The notes: generated by a model not told the origin, from the letters alone. Positions 11,685-23,840 are shown, numbered from the stretch's first letter. The stretch is DNA of 64,000 nt from Psilocybe azurescens (GCA_023853785.1 JAJIRX010000489.1:248001-312000); one strand, 5' to 3'. Made by a program: numbers and translations.

Positions 11685-12400
11685 CGTTAGAAGTGCTAAA
11701 AATGCGACTTTCGGGGTGATGTTGTTTATGATGGATCATCTATTTGTTCACCTCGTGTATTTGTAACGCCACTGTCTATTTCTAGGACCATGCTTTCCTT
11801 ATCATTGGTTTTCCCGCTATTGATTCAAAGTATCTTTAGGTGATACCCTCATCGTCACCGTTCTGCCAAAGATTACGATGTTTCGTTCCAGTTTACTGTT
11901 CCGATCTTATAATTAATTGCTTGTTTCTATTAGGAAGCTTTGTAAATAGTTCGAATGATCAAAATTCCACGACCTTGCGAAGAATGAATAGTAAAGTATG
12001 TGGCTATTGAGGAATAATGTGCTTGTGGCGCGACATAGAATTGCCCCTACTCGCTTTATTGTCAATGTCACTTGACCTTGGCTGGACGGAACGTTTCTGG
12101 GCGGCATATATTAAGGTTATGGGCCGTCATCAGATGACACCCTGGTGAAATCTCTTCTTCTCCCATGAAGTCTATGGAAGCACTCAGCACTGTCAATTTG
12201 CAGGCATTTACAGATTGAATGCTGAAATTTGACAAATTGAGTCAGGACTTAACTAATTCGTGCACGTGGTGTGACGCGACCTGACCGAAATTGAGCTGCA
12301 GTGCCTTAAACAGTGGCAACACTGGCACTACCAGTGCCACCACGAAAGCCTTTGTAGACTCTGACCTTCGTGTCGAGTCGACTCTCTATAAACCACAACG
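11685..12400. other. Intergenic region before the CHMP7-like gene
   Basis: About 700 bases with no coding signal. It should contain the TMP-E 3' end and the promoter of the next gene. Confidence 0.45.
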
Positions 12401-14287
12401 ATGGCGGGACTAAGCCCAATACCTTCTACCCCGAGGAGGAAGACTTCCCCGCCTTCTAACATGCTGACGACACCGTCATCCTCAAATACATACGCGACAC
12501 CTATAAGCACTTTAGTGCCCTTCTCATCGACGTCGATTCCACGACTACAAGCGCTCTACTCCGACTTCTCGCGGCAGAAGCACTCGAACCCGACGTCGTA
12601 TAATGCAAACATCGACTGGTGGCGCAAGGCACTTGAGAGCGTCGTTGGATCTGGTCTGCAGAGTGATGTCCATGACAACAACTTCAGTCAACAGACACCT
12701 TTACGAAACACTAGAAGAAATGAAGATGTTGGAAGCATTAGTATAACAACGACACCCGGCATGAGCGATAGATTGGTGTTACATGCTGGGAGGGAGCTGA
12801 TGGACCGCGTGAAGATACCGAAAGTTGGGAAACCGCTTTCTCTGGGCGCCGTACTCGTATGTCACCCTGCTGTCTCAGGCTTACCCATAAGAAATTGACC
12901 ATGTAACCTGCCCCCTAGCAAAGTCTGAACTGCGCACCACTCGTAGCGTAGTGCCTCTTTCAGAGTTTCTCTCCCTGACTACATCGATATACGACCCGGG
13001 ATGGTTGCCCACGCGGATAGCAAAGTATGTCGTTGGCCGACCGCTATGGTGGGCACTTGAACAGATGGGCGTCGTTGGTGAGGAGGGGCTTTTGACCGGG
13101 TCAGGAGAACAGCGGCAACAGCATAAGGATACAGGCTGGTGGGGCGATTACGTGATGGTAAGGCTTGTGGAGGCTGCTGCAGGTAAAGTGATGGATATTC
13201 AGGAAGGAAGAATGGCAAGTGCTGGGGACGCCTTATATACGCTTGATAGCTTCCGGCAAGCATTTGCGAGTGTTGTAGGCGTAAACAATGAGGACGAGGA
13301 CGATGACACTGTTGTTCCTGTTGCTCTTCGGGAAACGGACGCAAAAGTACTCATCAAATACCTGGAACGCGAACGGGGTGTACTCGTACAAGTTAAAGAT
13401 GTGAGTAAAAAATTATCCCACAGTGACCCATTTATATTGACTCGTTTATCCGTGATAGGTCATTAAATTTGTGGACAAATATGCATCTGCTGAGGAACGT
13501 ACTGTCACGGCTGTGGATTGTGGTATACTGGAGCTCAAGAACGCCATTCACAACTTGACTTTTCAAGTGGATTCTCTGCAGAGCAAAATAGATGAGTACG
13601 TTATTGACAATCAAAACTCCATCAGTTTTGCACCTTCCTCTCCTAATTGTCTATAAACTAATAATTCTCTAGGTGCACTCGTAAGGCCTCACAAGCTCTG
13701 CAACAGAAACGGAAGGCAGCTGCATTGAGCTACCTTCGGTCTCGCAAACAGCTCGAAGATCTGTTACATAAGCGCCTCGGGTCTCTGAGCACACTTGAAT
13801 CGACATTCATTACTGTCGAGGCCGCCGCAGGCGATGTTGAGGTCAGTCTAAAATGTCTTTTCCATTTCCTCACCCACATGCATTTTTCTAATATCAAAAT
13901 TTCGCTTCTTAGATCATGAAGAGCTACGAATCTTCGACTGCAACTCTGCGTGCTATACTTTCCCATCCGTCCCTGGAACGATCCAGCATTGACAGGACGA
14001 TGGACGCACTGGCGGATGCTAATGCGGATGCCAGAGACGTGGATGAGGCTGTGCGTTTGGGTGGCGATATCGCGGTGGGTGTGGAAGGTGCGGTAGATGA
14101 TGGGGAGCTGGAGGAGGAGCTGAGAGCTATGATTTTGGAAGCGGAGAAGGAGAAGGAGCAGGGGGAGAAGGAGATAGAAGAGAACGGTATTGCAATGAGG
14201 TTAGAGGACGCCCATAGGGTTCCGAGCGATGCACCTTTGAGAGAAACTTTAGGAAGGCCAGAGCGAGAGGGGGTCGCTGTGTCGTGA
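12401..14287 (+). CDS. CHMP7-like ESCRT-III (Snf7-domain) protein
   Basis: Five predicted exons, 537 residues: 12401-12856, 12924-13400, 13459-13595, 13673-13841, 13913-14287. The N-terminal half has an aromatic segment (NIDWWRKALE) and a PLSEFLSL...GWLPTRI region like the tandem winged-helix part of CHMP7. CHMP7 proteins recruit ESCRT-III to the nuclear envelope/ER membrane. From about residue 300 follows a helical Snf7 domain (KFVDKYASAEERTVTAVDCG, then LQQKRKAAALSYLRSRKQLE). The last exon has the acidic C-terminal helices (DDGELEEELRAMILEAEKEK), where a MIM for Vps4 is expected. Length fits the family. The second acceptor (12923) was chosen because it alone keeps the frame. No disruption was seen. 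CHMP7 versus another long Snf7 protein is judged from the N-terminal half. Confidence 0.85.
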
Positions 14288-14799
14288 GGAGCTCCCAGTA
14301 GCATATCTGTTTGCATTGCATGTTTGTCCTCCCACTTTCTGATATATTACCCCATTCTTGAATATGCGTATTTTACACAAGAACCCCTCAAGAACCTGAA
14401 ACGAAAGACTTCGACCTAGTACGGCAACTCTTGTTCTTGTCTTGTTGCTTTTAGGCGCTGATTATAATACGCAGCCATATCTCAGGTGCAAATGTTTCGC
14501 TCTTTCATTTTACAAATAACTCTCCGATGATGGGCTTGGGACATATGATCTTCTCGTGTATACCTTCGGTGGCGCTATGATTAAATCTTCTTACAATGGA
14601 TCAGGTCCAGAAATCGCAGAAGAGTCCGTTGGCTATCGTAAAAACCATTCTTCGACCACCTAAACGCAAACCGTCTGCTCTCTTGCGGATCTCCTAAAGC
14701 GTGGACGTCTACGGATCAGTCAAGCCTATCTATGCAGCCAATGTGTATTACTTGGGGGTGCATATCTTTCACAATTAGCTTGAACCTTTTTCATTGCGA
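14288..14799. other. Intergenic region downstream of the CHMP7-like gene
   Basis: About 500 bases with no coding signal, leading into the first P450 relic. Confidence 0.4.
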
Positions 14800-15060
14800 T
14801 CATTGCTTGCAAATGTGGTTGCTTCGATTGTTTTCCATCCCTTCCACTGGATTATCCGGGGGATTCTTGCATATACCTATCTCGACCAGAGAATGAGAGC
14901 CCATTTGACAGCTTCTGAACTTGTAAGTGTTATCTTAACCATTACTCATTACTCTACTGAGTAAGGACATGAAGATCGCCTCTACCGTTCAAGTGTACTG
15001 TCCAGCCTTGGGGCCCTCTAGCAGAAGCATTGATTTGAGACTGCGTTGAAACGGATCTCG
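14800..15060 (+). pseudogene. Cytochrome P450 relic: first exon joined to last exon
   Basis: Two pieces of the downstream P450 are recognisable here. About 14800-14905 matches the N-terminal membrane-anchor exon ('AATGTGGTTGCTTCGATTG' and 'AGAATGAGAGC' are shared with 15500-15585). About 14930-15055 matches its final intron and exon ('GGGGCCCTCTAGCAGAAGCA' is shared with 17552-17571). Everything between, including the heme-binding region, is missing. It looks like an old tandem P450 copy reduced by an internal deletion and cannot encode an enzyme. Confidence 0.65.
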
Positions 15061-15487
15061 GAAATCGCTTCTCCAACACTTGTGCTTCTTCTAGTATTGA
15101 GACTCTTCTCCGACATTTCGTCTCTGGATAATCGTCTGCGAGCCAGTCGGCAAAGCCACAACAAACCGATTCCATTCCTGACTTCACTTGCAAACCTTCC
15201 AAACGCCAGTTTTGCGGGAATGGCTCGGAAACTTTGGAAAACCGACGCGTACATTATCGGTACATTTCACTGTACCACGACAGCGAAAATGGTTTCCTGC
15301 CTTCTTTTCTTCTTTCTCTGCTCCGGCGTCTTGAACTTCCGACCTGAAGAAAAATTAAAAGGACATTGCCAACTGATCTATTTTTGTATTTTTGCGTACA
15401 GGTTACCCTGTACCGAAGGGCTTGCAGCCAATATATATATTACTTGGTAGTGCGTATATTTCAGAACCAGTATCGACACTTCTCACT

Positions 15488-17617
15488 ATGACTATACTTG
15501 CGAATGTGGTTGCTTCGATTGGTATCTATCCCTTCCGCTGGATTATCTTGGGGATTCTTGCTTTTGCCTACGACAACAGAATGAGAGCTCGCCGAAGGAA
15601 CCCAAAACAACTTCCTTTACCTCCAGGCCCCAAAGGTCTTCCAGTACTCGGAAGTGTATTTGATATGCCTCGAGAAAAATCGTGGCTTGTTTACGATGAT
15701 TGGTGCAAGATCTACGGTGCGTTACTGCGTGGCTCCATCTCCTTGACTGAAAATATTGATAGGCTACATAAGGGGACATGGTTTACTTCGAAGTTTTGGG
15801 CCAGCCATTTCTTATTCTAGGCTCACTCGAAAGAACACGGGACCTTTTTGATAGGCGATCCTCCAACTACTCTGACAGACCGCGATTGCCAATGCTCGTT
15901 GAGCTGTGAGTTCAACCTGTGTTCTAAACTTTCTGATATCGCTCGACAATGCCATCTTTTCTACGATCTTTCGTTCACCTTCTGTCTCACAGAATGGATT
16001 GGGCTTTTAGTATGGCATTTATGCCATATGGACAGTGGTGGCGTCGACACAGAAAGACTGTCCACAACCATTTTCATCCAAATGTTGTTTGGAAATATAA
16101 ACCAGTTCAACAGCGTGAAGTTCGCGTCCTTCTTCGTCGGTTGCTGAATGCCCCAGAGGATTTTATGGAATTAACACATCAGTGAGTTTTTTTATGTTTC
16201 TTACAGAAACGAAATCTGTTTAAAGGTGGGTACCGCTTTTTTCTGTATAATAGTATGTTTGCTGCTACCATCATGAAAGTGGTGTACGGTATAACAGTCA
16301 AAGATTCCGCGGATCCGTATATCTCAGCCGCCGAAGTGCTACTTGAAGGTGTAACAGCTTCAGGGATTCCTGGTGCGTTTCTTGTGGACGTACTTCCCAT
16401 ACTCAAGTATGTTCCATCCTGGGTTCCTGGCGCTGGATTTCAAAAGAAAGCTACGCATTGGAAGAAGTACATTCCTGTCGTTCTTGAAAAACCTTTCAAA
16501 CACGTTGAAAACGAGCTAGTATGTGTTAGGATCCATTTATCCCTCGGGTCTGCAGCTAATCAACCTTGAAGAGAAAAGGAAACGCGACTCCGTCCATGGC
16601 GGTCGAGCTGATCGAGCGACTGCCCGACCCCAATGATCCTCTGTATGCTGAAGAGAAAGCAATTGGCATGAATACTACGTCTCTTGCCTACCTTGCCGGT
16701 GCAGATACGGTAAGTTAACGAAGCATCTTCTGGAACCTTTGCTTGATAAATTTGTGGTCTAGACTCTTGCTGCAGTCCACACCTTCTTCTTGGCGATGGT
16801 ACTGCACCCCGACGTACAAAGAAAAGCGCAGGCAGAGCTGGACCGTGTAGTTGGGCCAAAACGACTCCCAGACTTCAACGATTACGATTCCTTGCCATAC
16901 ATCAATGCTATTGCTAAAGAAACGATGCGCTGGCACCCTGTCGCTCCGCTAGGTATTATTAATTCCTTCGCAAAGATAAAGGCTCTGATTGTAGTAAAGG
17001 TCTTGCCCACATGTCTTCCCAAGACGACGAATACGATGGTTTTTTATTCCTCGAGGGACCATCGTACTGGGGCACGCATGGTAAGTGGACTACTGGTCTC
17101 CATTGCTTATAAAACTCATCCGGCATTTGAAGGGCTATTTTACATGATCCAGCTGTCTTTTCTGATCCTTCGGTATTTCAGCCAGAAAGATTTTTGAAGG
17201 ACGGTAAACTGGATCCAAATGTAAGAAATCCAGACTGCGCAGCTTTTGGGTTTGGACGTCGGTGAGTAAACACCTGGTGGTTGGTAGAATGGCATTGAAG
17301 TCGAACTGGTTCATTAGTATCTGTCCTGGTCGACATTTGAGCAACAACTCGCTGTATTCCGTCATTTCCTCTGTCCTCGCTGTATATGATATTACGCTTC
17401 CACTGGACAACCTTGGGAACCCAATAGAAGTCAAAGCAGAATTTGGCAACGGGTTGGTTTCGTGAGTGTTATTCCAACTACTACTTATTAATTGCTCCAC
17501 TGAGTCATGGCATGAAGGCTCCCTCTTCCATTTAAATGTACTGTCAAGCCTCGGGGCCCTCTAGCAGAAGCACTGATTCGAGACCAGTGCATTGAAGTGG
17601 GTCCTGAAGCTGCTTAA
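15488..17617 (+). CDS. Cytochrome P450 monooxygenase, complete except for a one-base frameshift
   Basis: Ten predicted exons spell a P450 of about 532 residues: 15488-15716, 15773-15905, 15993-16181, 16254-16518, 16572-16709, 16763-16952, 17000-17080, 17133-17261, 17318-17461, 17518-17617. Order seen: membrane anchor ([17 protein letters not shown]), proline hinge [15 protein letters not shown]-helix WWRRHRK, I-helix region AGADT at an exon junction, ExxR in KETMRW, PERF, and heme loop FGFGRRICPGRH with the cysteine ligand. It resembles fungal P450s usually labelled O-methylsterigmatocystin oxidoreductase-like; the substrate cannot be inferred. In exon 7, a run of six T at 17040-17045 shifts the frame just before the 'IPRGTIVLG' strand. 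A seventh T would restore it. Either a recent mutation or a sequencing error; all other features are intact. Confidence 0.75.
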
Positions 17618-17802
17618 CTTCAACTCATTATCCTGTATCTGTGCTAAATCGAAGGAAAATTGGTTTCCATATCTTACACATTAGATTTATTTTGAGCCGC
17701 GGATGGCAGTAAGTTCAAGTTTGCTAGCCCTGAAAAGTTCTTGGTCTTCCATCTTGAGGATCTTTGTTTTGTCGCCAATTTGGCTGTGCTATCAACTTGC
17801 AG

Positions 17803-19263
17803 GCACCAACCTTCATCATTTGCCGCCACTATTATGAATATTGCCTATGGCGCTAGAATTGAAGATTCATCAACCGATTCTCATGTTTTGAAAATCGAAG
17901 AAGCGCTTGCGGGTCTTGCTGAAGCCGGGGTTCCGGGCGCTTTCTTAGTGGACATAATTCCAATTTTGAAATATGCCCCATCCTGGTTTCCGGGCGCAGG
18001 ATTCAAGCGCAAAGCAGCACGATGGAGCGGAATTAACACTGACGTCGTGCAGGTTCCTTTCATTCGCGTTGAGGAAAATTTGGTACCGTTCTACTACAAC
18101 AATTTTGTATTCTTCTGACCAACACTAATACTTCCACAGAAAGAAGGGAAGGCGACGCCCTCTATGGCCACCTATCTAATTGACCGGCTACCCGATGAGA
18201 ATGATCTCCGGTACGCCGAGGAAAGGGCGACTGCGCAAAACGTAGCCGCTGTCGCATATATTGGTATATTGCGTTTCACTGGTTCCAAATACCATTCCCT
18301 TTTTTACATGTTTGGATTAAATTAGGGGTGCAGACACGGTAGGTGACATTACAGACAAATATTCGAAAGATTTCAAGATCCCTATCTTGTATGATAGACC
18401 GTCTCTGCTACGCAATCTTTTTTTCATGGCGATGGCTTTGTACCCGGAAGTGCAGAAAAAGGCTCAGGAGGAGCTGGACAGAGTAGTTGGCCGGGATCGT
18501 CTCCCGGAGTTCAGTGACCAATCTTCCTTGCCATATGTTATGGCTGTCGTCAAAGAGACTATGCGATGGCAGCTTGTTACTCCACTTGGTGTGTCCCTCT
18601 TCGTCCTGTTAATTTCTCTGATATGTCGACTCTAAATTCGCGTAGGTCTCGGTCACTCAAGCTCGCAAGACGATGAATACGACGGGTACTTTATCCCCCA
18701 AGGAACGATAGTGATCGGAAACTCATGGTAAGCTTCTACTTATGTTCTCTACCGTCGTCTTGGCCATTGTTGGAGCTTCGTAAAGGTCAATCTTACATGA
18801 TCCGGCAGTTTTTTCCGATCCTCTAGAATTTCAGCCTGAGAGATACTTGTTGGAGAATGGTCAACTCGACCCTAACGCACGAGACCCGAAGTGCGCGGCA
18901 TTTGGGTTCGGACGCCGGTGGGTCATTCAGAGAAATAGATATTTAGGCGGGTATGGCTGACAGTTTGATACTTCTATAGTATATGCCCAGGTAGACACCT
19001 CAGCGACAACGCGCTCTATGCTGTTGTGTCGTCTGTCTTGGCTGCATTTGACATCAAACCAGTCCTCGATGATGACGGAAATCCGGTGGACCTCAAACCG
19101 GGAGTAACCACTGGCATAGTTTCGTGAGTTATAGGTAATATCTGCATAATGTCGACTATGCTCATAAATATTACCCCTCAAGATTCCCTATCCCATTCAG
19201 ATGCGATATCAAACCGCGAGGGCAAAGGCAGAAGCCCTGATTCGCGACTGCGGAGAATATTGA
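17803..19263 (+). pseudogene. Cytochrome P450 pseudogene, 5'-truncated
   Basis: This paralogue of the preceding P450 begins at the equivalent of exon 4 (FAATIMNIAYG). Membrane anchor and C-helix are missing, and only about 190 bases separate it from its neighbour. The rest is recognisable: PGAFLVDIIPILKYAPSW, KETMRW, PERY, FGFGRRICPGRH, and a last exon. At least three frame breaks are seen: at the AGADT junction near 18325, at seven T near 18428-18434 (six expected), and near 19220 in the last exon. The usual His-Pro after KETMRW is replaced by Gln-Leu. Truncation plus several breaks make it a real pseudogene even if some indels are sequencing errors. Confidence 0.8.
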
Positions 19264-20587
19264 ACCATACTCATCGACGTCATCTTCGCAGACCGTATCA
19301 TTGTAGAATCTGAAGTGGTTTGTATTTAAGTATATAGAGTTCATATAACTCAAGGCGGGGTATCAAATATCAAATATATATATGCTAGTATCTTCGAATG
19401 GATCGATTCAAACTTGACGGCTCTGGGCGCTAAACATCGGCGCCATACCTATAAGGGGCCTAACTTTAAAATTGTCCGACAACACCACCACACACGGAAA
19501 CAAACACCCTTTTCTGGGGAGGTTGATCGTATCAATGAAGCGTTAACTGGCAGGAAAAAGTCAGTGTCAAGAAAGCCCTTGCTAAGTCGCTGCGGAGACG
19601 CAACTTGCATTAAATATAGTCACCTGTGATTCAGTTCGACTCCTGCGAGAAATTGAAAAAGAGACTCTTTGACTTGGAGTCTTAGTCCCGGTGACAAAGG
19701 CTTTCAGAGTGGAAGGGAGAAGCTCAGAACTTATTCGGACGCGGAAAACCGTCCGTAGGGGAGCTTAACGGGGTTTTCAATCATATTGGATGCAATAAAT
19801 TTCGGAAACACGCGACGAGGTTGAAATGTCTATCGAGAAACGCGTAAAGATACCCAGACTAGTGATCATGGAAAGGGTCATTTCCATTTCCAGCATGTAC
19901 AGACGCAACAACTTGTACGCAGCTGGATTTTCTTTGAGATCTAGAGGGCATTTGGCACCGAAACGTAATACACAAGCCATACCTTTTCGTGGAACGTAAT
20001 AATAAAAATCAGGACTTAACACAATACACAATTCTGGAGATATTTCACCTGAAATGATAGCCATCTCATACATATTGACAAGGGTCCAAGATCCAGCATG
20101 GATGTTTTGCTTGCCGTCGATTGGGGCTACTAACGGAACTGTCCTCAAGTAATGAGACCAACGGCGGCCTAATTGCCACTACTACCACCATTACTGGACA
20201 TAGGATTTAAGGTTAATGAAGGATGAAGAATGGAGTTTACCTTCTCGTAGATGATCTTATCTTTATTCATCTCGTCTTTGGTTCACACCTCTTGCTCGTC
20301 CTTGTTGAGAAAAAGATGTGACGGTCCATGGGTGCATGAGTCAAATCGTGGCTGGTAGCGCGTCCAATCAAAGCTCATTTCGACATTGCCGGAGTGTACA
20401 TTAATGGATGGATGAAGTACATGGAGTCAAACTCCAACGGGCGGTTGCTCCTCAGCAATAATGTCCCGAACGCTGTCAGCATCAATATGGTAATATTTAC
20501 GCATATACTCGAGGTCGGAGTGACAGAGATGTTATGGTGGTATAGGATTTGCCCAAAATCTAAAAAAGAAAAGATTAAGATAAGCTG
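19264..20587. other. Region without a supportable gene
   Basis: About 1.3 kb. A minus-strand frame at 19777-20148 (123 residues) and plus-strand frames at 19414-19629 and 20394-20690 have no recognisable motif and no splice-consistent neighbours. This is probably decayed sequence continuous with the flanking pseudogenes. Confidence 0.4.
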
Positions 20588-21601
20588 TTATTCAATAGCG
20601 CTGCCGAAGGGAGAAGCTGGATGTCGAGAGAGGGTCAGTAGTTCACCTTCTTTTGCATCCAAGAAGCTTGAATACTCAAGATTTCCATGATAGCAGAGAG
20701 TTCGGCAGGCGAAGACAAGCCTGTCAACGGTGACAGTTGTCTGTTGGTCATTATTTTGGTCAATATAGTTGACCTCAATTTGATCATTCTTCTGAGCGTA
20801 ATGCTTTGACGGAGGTGTTGGCATAAATCTAAACGTTGTCCCTAGCGAGGCCGTCCCCCCATCGACGGTAGAATTCCCTCAATTCAGGAAAAACATACAT
20901 TTTGGGCACGCTCGCCAAAGATATTCTGGGTTATTGTCCCATAGTTTCATGAGTGGGTAGGTGAAGAGGCGACAAAGAACAGAAGATGGAACATGTTCGG
21001 TTTGGTTGTCTATGAGACAACCCGTGGTCGGCATGATACATCACCGCTAGCGAGAACAAGGATGGTCCAAAAGGTAGGTGACCTATTCTGAGAAAAAGCG
21101 CCATAAGTGGATAAACCATCCGGGCTCCAAACTCTTTGGAGAACCCAAATAGATTCATCACCATCCAGATTGGAAGAGTGGCGAGAAAAGGTTCGACAAA
21201 TTTCATCCACTTCAGAAGAGTCCCAAACCTTTTAATGTCCCTTTTGAGCGTTTGCGTCACCGAGGTTTCAAATAAACTGGTCCAGAATCCACCACGGCCG
21301 TGTCCAAAGACTATTTTCAAGTCGACCTCCTCGTCAAGCCCGAGCGCGTGAAACTGGCGAAATGTTTGAAAGCCGGAGAGCCGCCCTAAACGCCGTCATT
21401 AAGAAATGATGCGTTGTACTTTTCAGCGTCTAGATTACTGCTTGTCGCTTGACCACCAAGAACCTCGCCCTTTTCAATCAGCAAAACCTTTGGGACACTT
21501 GCTCCTGCCGCGGTTTGGCTTTTGTACGTTTTAGCTAGCAAGGAGGCACATTCACACCCCGCGGTACCGCTGCCAACCACGGCGATCTTCATAGCCGCCA
21601 C
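20588..21601 (-). pseudogene. FAD/NAD(P)-binding oxidoreductase pseudogene
   Basis: Read on the minus strand from 21601, the protein opens with a Rossmann dinucleotide-binding motif (AVVGSGTAGCECASLLAK) and a GEVLGGQATS segment. These are typical of a fungal family annotated only as FAD/NAD(P)-binding domain protein. An in-frame TAG at 21386-21388 sits where the family has GVQGG. Within 30 bases the frame also shifts. Homology resumes in another frame (GRGGFWTSLFETS, GARMVYPLMALFL) to about 20940, shifts again near 20830-20880, and ends with VDRLVFACRTL and nothing recognisable after about 20600. A stop, two or more frameshifts and a missing C-terminus argue for genuine decay. It lies next to P450 relics. 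Confidence 0.7.
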
Positions 21602-21888
21602 AATTCCTGTAGTATAATAAGGACGGCTCAGTGCAAAACTCAGTGCAAAATGACAGTGGACCTATTTGACAAGGATATTATGTGCGTGCACGAGAGAGAT
21701 GAGAGCTGATGAGAGATGCGGCACATTTATCTTGAATGACAAGGTCGAAGATTGGTATCCGCTTCATTTTGTGATCGGTATTGACGCGGAAGATTCAAGA
21801 AACACCGAACCCTCGACCCCGTTGTCTCTTTGAGTGCAGTCCACTGGCTTACATAGTTGGAAGAATTTAGTTGGCATTGTATCGCAAT

Positions 21889-21961
21889 GGGGGCATAGCT
21901 CAGTTGGGAGAGCAGTAGACTGAAGTTCTAAAGGTCCCGCGTTCGATCCGCGGTGCCCCCA
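21889..21961 (+). tRNA. tRNA-Phe (GAA), copy 1
   Basis: A 73-base cloverleaf: acceptor GGGGGCA/TGCCCCC, D arm GCTC-AGTTGGGA-GAGC, anticodon loop CTGAAGT with anticodon GAA, five-base variable loop, T arm CCGCG-TTCGATC-CGCGG and discriminator A. No intron. The top anticodon-stem pair (27-43) is G-A. A pol III terminator (T-run) follows at about 21962. Copies 1 and 5 are identical. Confidence 0.93.
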
Positions 21962-22117
21962 TTTTTAATCTTTTTGTTTATACTAAATTATAGTATCTTG
22001 ATTCATTAACTTTTACTGAGCGCGAGAACAGAGTTGTGGTATGCCGGTTCTGCCGAACCCTGCATTCGAGGTGCGGAACGTAGACTAAACGCGAAAACTC
22101 AAACTTACACCACCATC

Positions 22118-23281
22118 ATGTCCACTTTATCAAGTGTCCCAACCCACGGGAACTACCACGGGTAACCACTGCTTAACCACTATTGGGATATCACTAGACT
22201 CATATATATCCTGAACCAACTTCAATTACCAAGATATTATACGAAACGACCATTTCTCAACGACGAACGCTTGCTTTCTCTTCCGTCTGAATTATTTAAA
22301 GAGGCACGAGTTTTGGACGTTGGATGTAACGAAGGCTGGGTGACGTGTGAAATCGGTGGGTTACTGTCTATTTCGCGATCTGGCCGGTTGATTTAAGTAG
22401 TCAACTAGCTCAATTCTATGGTGCACGGTTTGTCGTCGGTGTTGACATTGACGACAGCCTTATTACAGGCGCATGGCGAAGAAGACGCGCTGTCTGGTCC
22501 GCCCAGGCTCCCACACATCCAAAGGCATCTAACGAAGGCGAAAACACGTCCTCAAAAGTGTCAAGACCAAGGAAAAAACGAAAGTTACAAGACGTCGAGT
22601 CTGCGCAGCTTAATGAAACTCGACCTATACGTCATTACTTTCCTGCATCTTGTGAACATGAGTTTGGCTCTCTGCCCATCCCACCTTCCTCTAACAGAGG
22701 GAAGACTATTTTCCCTCATAATCTCTCTTTTCGAGCTGCAGACTGGATGAAGTCTGATATCCCAGAGGACTCCGACGGATACAACGTCGTCGTTGCGTAT
22801 GTTTATAGCTCGAATTTTTCGGAGAGAATTGTCATGAAGTTTTTAGGTTTTCGATATCAAAATGGATACATTTAAATGAAGGAGATGAAGGGCTTAAACG
22901 TTTCTTTCGACGCGTGCACGCTGTGCTCATGCCGGGTGGTAGTTTTGTTCTCGAGCCCCAACCTTGGGAATCGTATGCAAAGGCAAAAAGAATGAATCAG
23001 GTTCGAGTTTCTTTTTTTCTTCATTATATATTCTGAATATATTAGCTCACTAATCACGTTGGATCTGACAGAAATTGAAAGAAAACGGCAAAGAACTGAT
23101 GATACGGCCGTCAGACTTTGAGATGATCTTGAAGGGGGTGGGTTTCGGGCCTGCAAAGCATTTTGGCACCATTGGCGAAGGAGGTGCGCATTTTCGACTC
23201 ATTTTATCGGCACAAAGCCGCTGATACTTTCTTGTTCTCTTAGGATTTAGCAGACCGATCGATCTTTACGTCAAGGTCTGA
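22118..23281 (+). CDS. Bin3/MePCE-type RNA methyltransferase
   Basis: Six predicted exons, 285 residues: 22118-22161, 22234-22355, 22409-22796, 22847-23000, 23072-23183, 23244-23281. Bin3 enzymes use SAM to methylate the 5' gamma-phosphate of small RNAs such as 7SK or U6, or the monophosphate end of other small RNAs in BCDIN3D. The start is typical: NYHGYYTKRPF, then the SAM motif VLDVGCNEGWV. GVDIDDSLITGAWRRRR follows (the acidic residue binds the ribose). An insert with basic and Ser-rich residues comes next, then FSISKWIHLNEGDEGL and a C-terminus GGSFVLEPQPWESY...FSRPIDLYVK, all characteristic of the Bin3 domain. No frame break. Flanked by tRNA-Phe copies 1 and 2. The RNA substrate is not deducible. 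Confidence 0.88.
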
Positions 23282-23767
23282 CTATATCACGTTGTCGTAC
23301 CATTTGTATCATACAACCTTTACGAGAAAACTGTCAGAGTACACGGCGCGCCCAGAGTCAGATCTGGAGTCTGGACGAGAAGGTTCACGCAAGTTAGACG
23401 CATCCCTGATCTGGTATGTAGCTGCTAATGCCTGCACATATTATTCACAATCATTTTTGGGGTATGTACTCGGAGTACATGCTCTTTGCCATGAGGACAT
23501 GCCAACAAAGTATTTACTACTCATACCAGTCGATGCCCATCCCAGAGGGTTTCCATGGATATCTTCGATACAATCCTTTCTGGCCTAATTGCTCTCTTGC
23601 TGGCCGAAGTGCAGCTGTGATCCTTCTCATCATTCTCTTATGGGGCAATAGGTGGCAGTCCGAATCGAATGTGATGTACAGAGCCAATCGTACTTTTAAG
23701 CCGGCAGCATCTAGATGTCCCATTGTAAGATGGCGACGGCGAGTGACGGCACCTTACCTCTAAGAAA
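23282..23767. other. Intergenic region before tRNA-Phe copy 2
   Basis: About 490 bases. Open frames at 23292-23763 on both strands carry no recognisable motif and are treated as chance. Confidence 0.4.
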
Positions 23768-23840
23768 GGGGGCATAGCTCAGCTGGGAGAGCAGTAGACT
23801 GAAGTTCTAAAGGTCCTGCGTTCGATCCGCGGTGCCCCCA
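23768..23840 (+). tRNA. tRNA-Phe (GAA), copy 2
   Basis: A 73-base cloverleaf like copy 1 but with D loop AGCTGGGA and T-stem CTGCG (one G-U pair). Anticodon GAA. A T-run follows within five bases. Copies 2, 3 and 4 are identical. Confidence 0.93.

Noticed and set aside
12380..12400. TATAAA just before the CHMP7-like ATG
   Set aside because: It lies only about 10 bases from the start codon, too close to act as a TATA box.
14127..14321. Ser/Pro-rich minus-strand frames over the CHMP7-like last exon
   Set aside because: Mirror image of the Glu/Lys-rich Snf7 C-terminus; shadow frames.
19777..20148. 123-residue minus-strand frame
   Set aside because: No recognisable motif, no splice-consistent neighbours, AT-rich; sits in decayed sequence.
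23292..23763. Open frames between the Bin3-type gene and a tRNA
   Set aside because: Overlapping frames on both strands with no motif or conserved pattern.
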